A stretch of 15,090 nt of DNA from Pseudomonadota bacterium (GTDB lineage Bacteria > Myxococcota > Myxococcia > Myxococcales > Myxococcaceae). Both the position numbers and the translations under genes were made by a program. Of the stretch, positions 15,025 to 15,090 are shown one piece after another. Within the stretch, counting starts at the first letter, position 1. Every line of letters begins with the position of its first letter. The notes below the pieces were generated by a model. That model was given only the letters and a program-made list of their open reading frames with translations. It was not told where the DNA came from and searched no databases. Where the stretch lies: assembly GCA_023424585.1 (NCBI GenBank), contig JAFADT010000751.1, positions 1 through 15,090 on the forward strand, written 5' to 3'.

Positions 15025-15090
15025 GTGAAGGGCAGACAGGACGTGCCGTACACGGAGCAGTTCAAGGAGCAGATGGTGCGCCGGATGATG
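15025..15090 (+). CDS. Transposase OrfA-like protein, N-terminus only (cut by window edge)
   Basis: Twenty-two codons are present, starting with GTG at 15025 after an AGGGGG stretch. The reading DVPYTEQFKEQMVRRMM matches the opening of the helix-turn-helix transposase subunit (OrfA, HTH_Tnp_1 type) of IS3-family and related elements, which binds the element's ends. The rest lies outside the window, so the family and intactness are unknown. The left end of the element is probably between the repeat array and this start. TGTGCC at 14970 is a possible terminus, because IS3-type ends begin with TG, but the partner end is not visible. An IS3-type element would also carry an OrfB beyond the edge. 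Confidence 0.7.
   Translation, partial: MKGRQDVPYTEQFKEQMVRRMM

Overview
The window is very GC-rich, with strong G/C at third codon positions. It carries the kinds of genes common in myxobacteria: a large Cys-rich and Gly-rich lipoprotein with a MopE-type DxDxDG segment, several lipoproteins and an ECF41 sigma factor. I infer a member of the Myxococcales, perhaps Myxococcus or Corallococcus. That is a judgement from gene content and composition, not from a database match.

Left part (1-6763, all + strand). A complete mutS2 (74-2488) encodes an ATPase with a C-terminal Smr nuclease domain. It is followed by a 728-residue lipoprotein (2566-4752) with metal-binding, Cys-rich and Gly-rich regions. 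A gap with two strong hairpins (about 4779-4846) precedes a two-gene unit. The first gene is a lipoprotein with a methyltransferase fold (4909-5691) and the second is a DUF1905/YdeI-like protein (5707-6165). A small multi-pass membrane protein (6245-6763) ends this block and overlaps the next gene tail to tail.

Middle part (6730-9897). A LysR-type regulator (9004-9897, +) is divergent from an MFS exporter (8926-7703, -). The exporter is followed 10 bp later by a SAM-dependent methyltransferase (7692-6730, -). The 77-bp divergent gap holds inverted repeats and a plausible promoter, the usual layout for a LysR regulator controlling its neighbour.

Stress-type module (9902-11953). An AhpD/CMD-family gene and an ECF41 sigma factor overlap by 14 bp on the - strand. 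A candidate ECF41-type promoter (TGGCACA-N17-CGTC, 11298-11271) lies just upstream, which suggests an autoregulated operon. An FMN-dependent PPOX-fold gene runs divergently (11342-11953, +).

Right part (11957-15090). Two overlapping genes on the - strand encode an ABC importer of the Fe(3+)/FbpBC type: a fused two-domain permease (14649-12991) and its ATPase (12991-11957). No substrate-binding protein gene is visible. Upstream of the permease are at least four copies of a 39-bp tandem repeat (14778-about 14954). The first codons of a transposase OrfA-like gene (15025 onward, +) run off the window edge. The repeat array beside a likely IS end is the least explained piece of this DNA.
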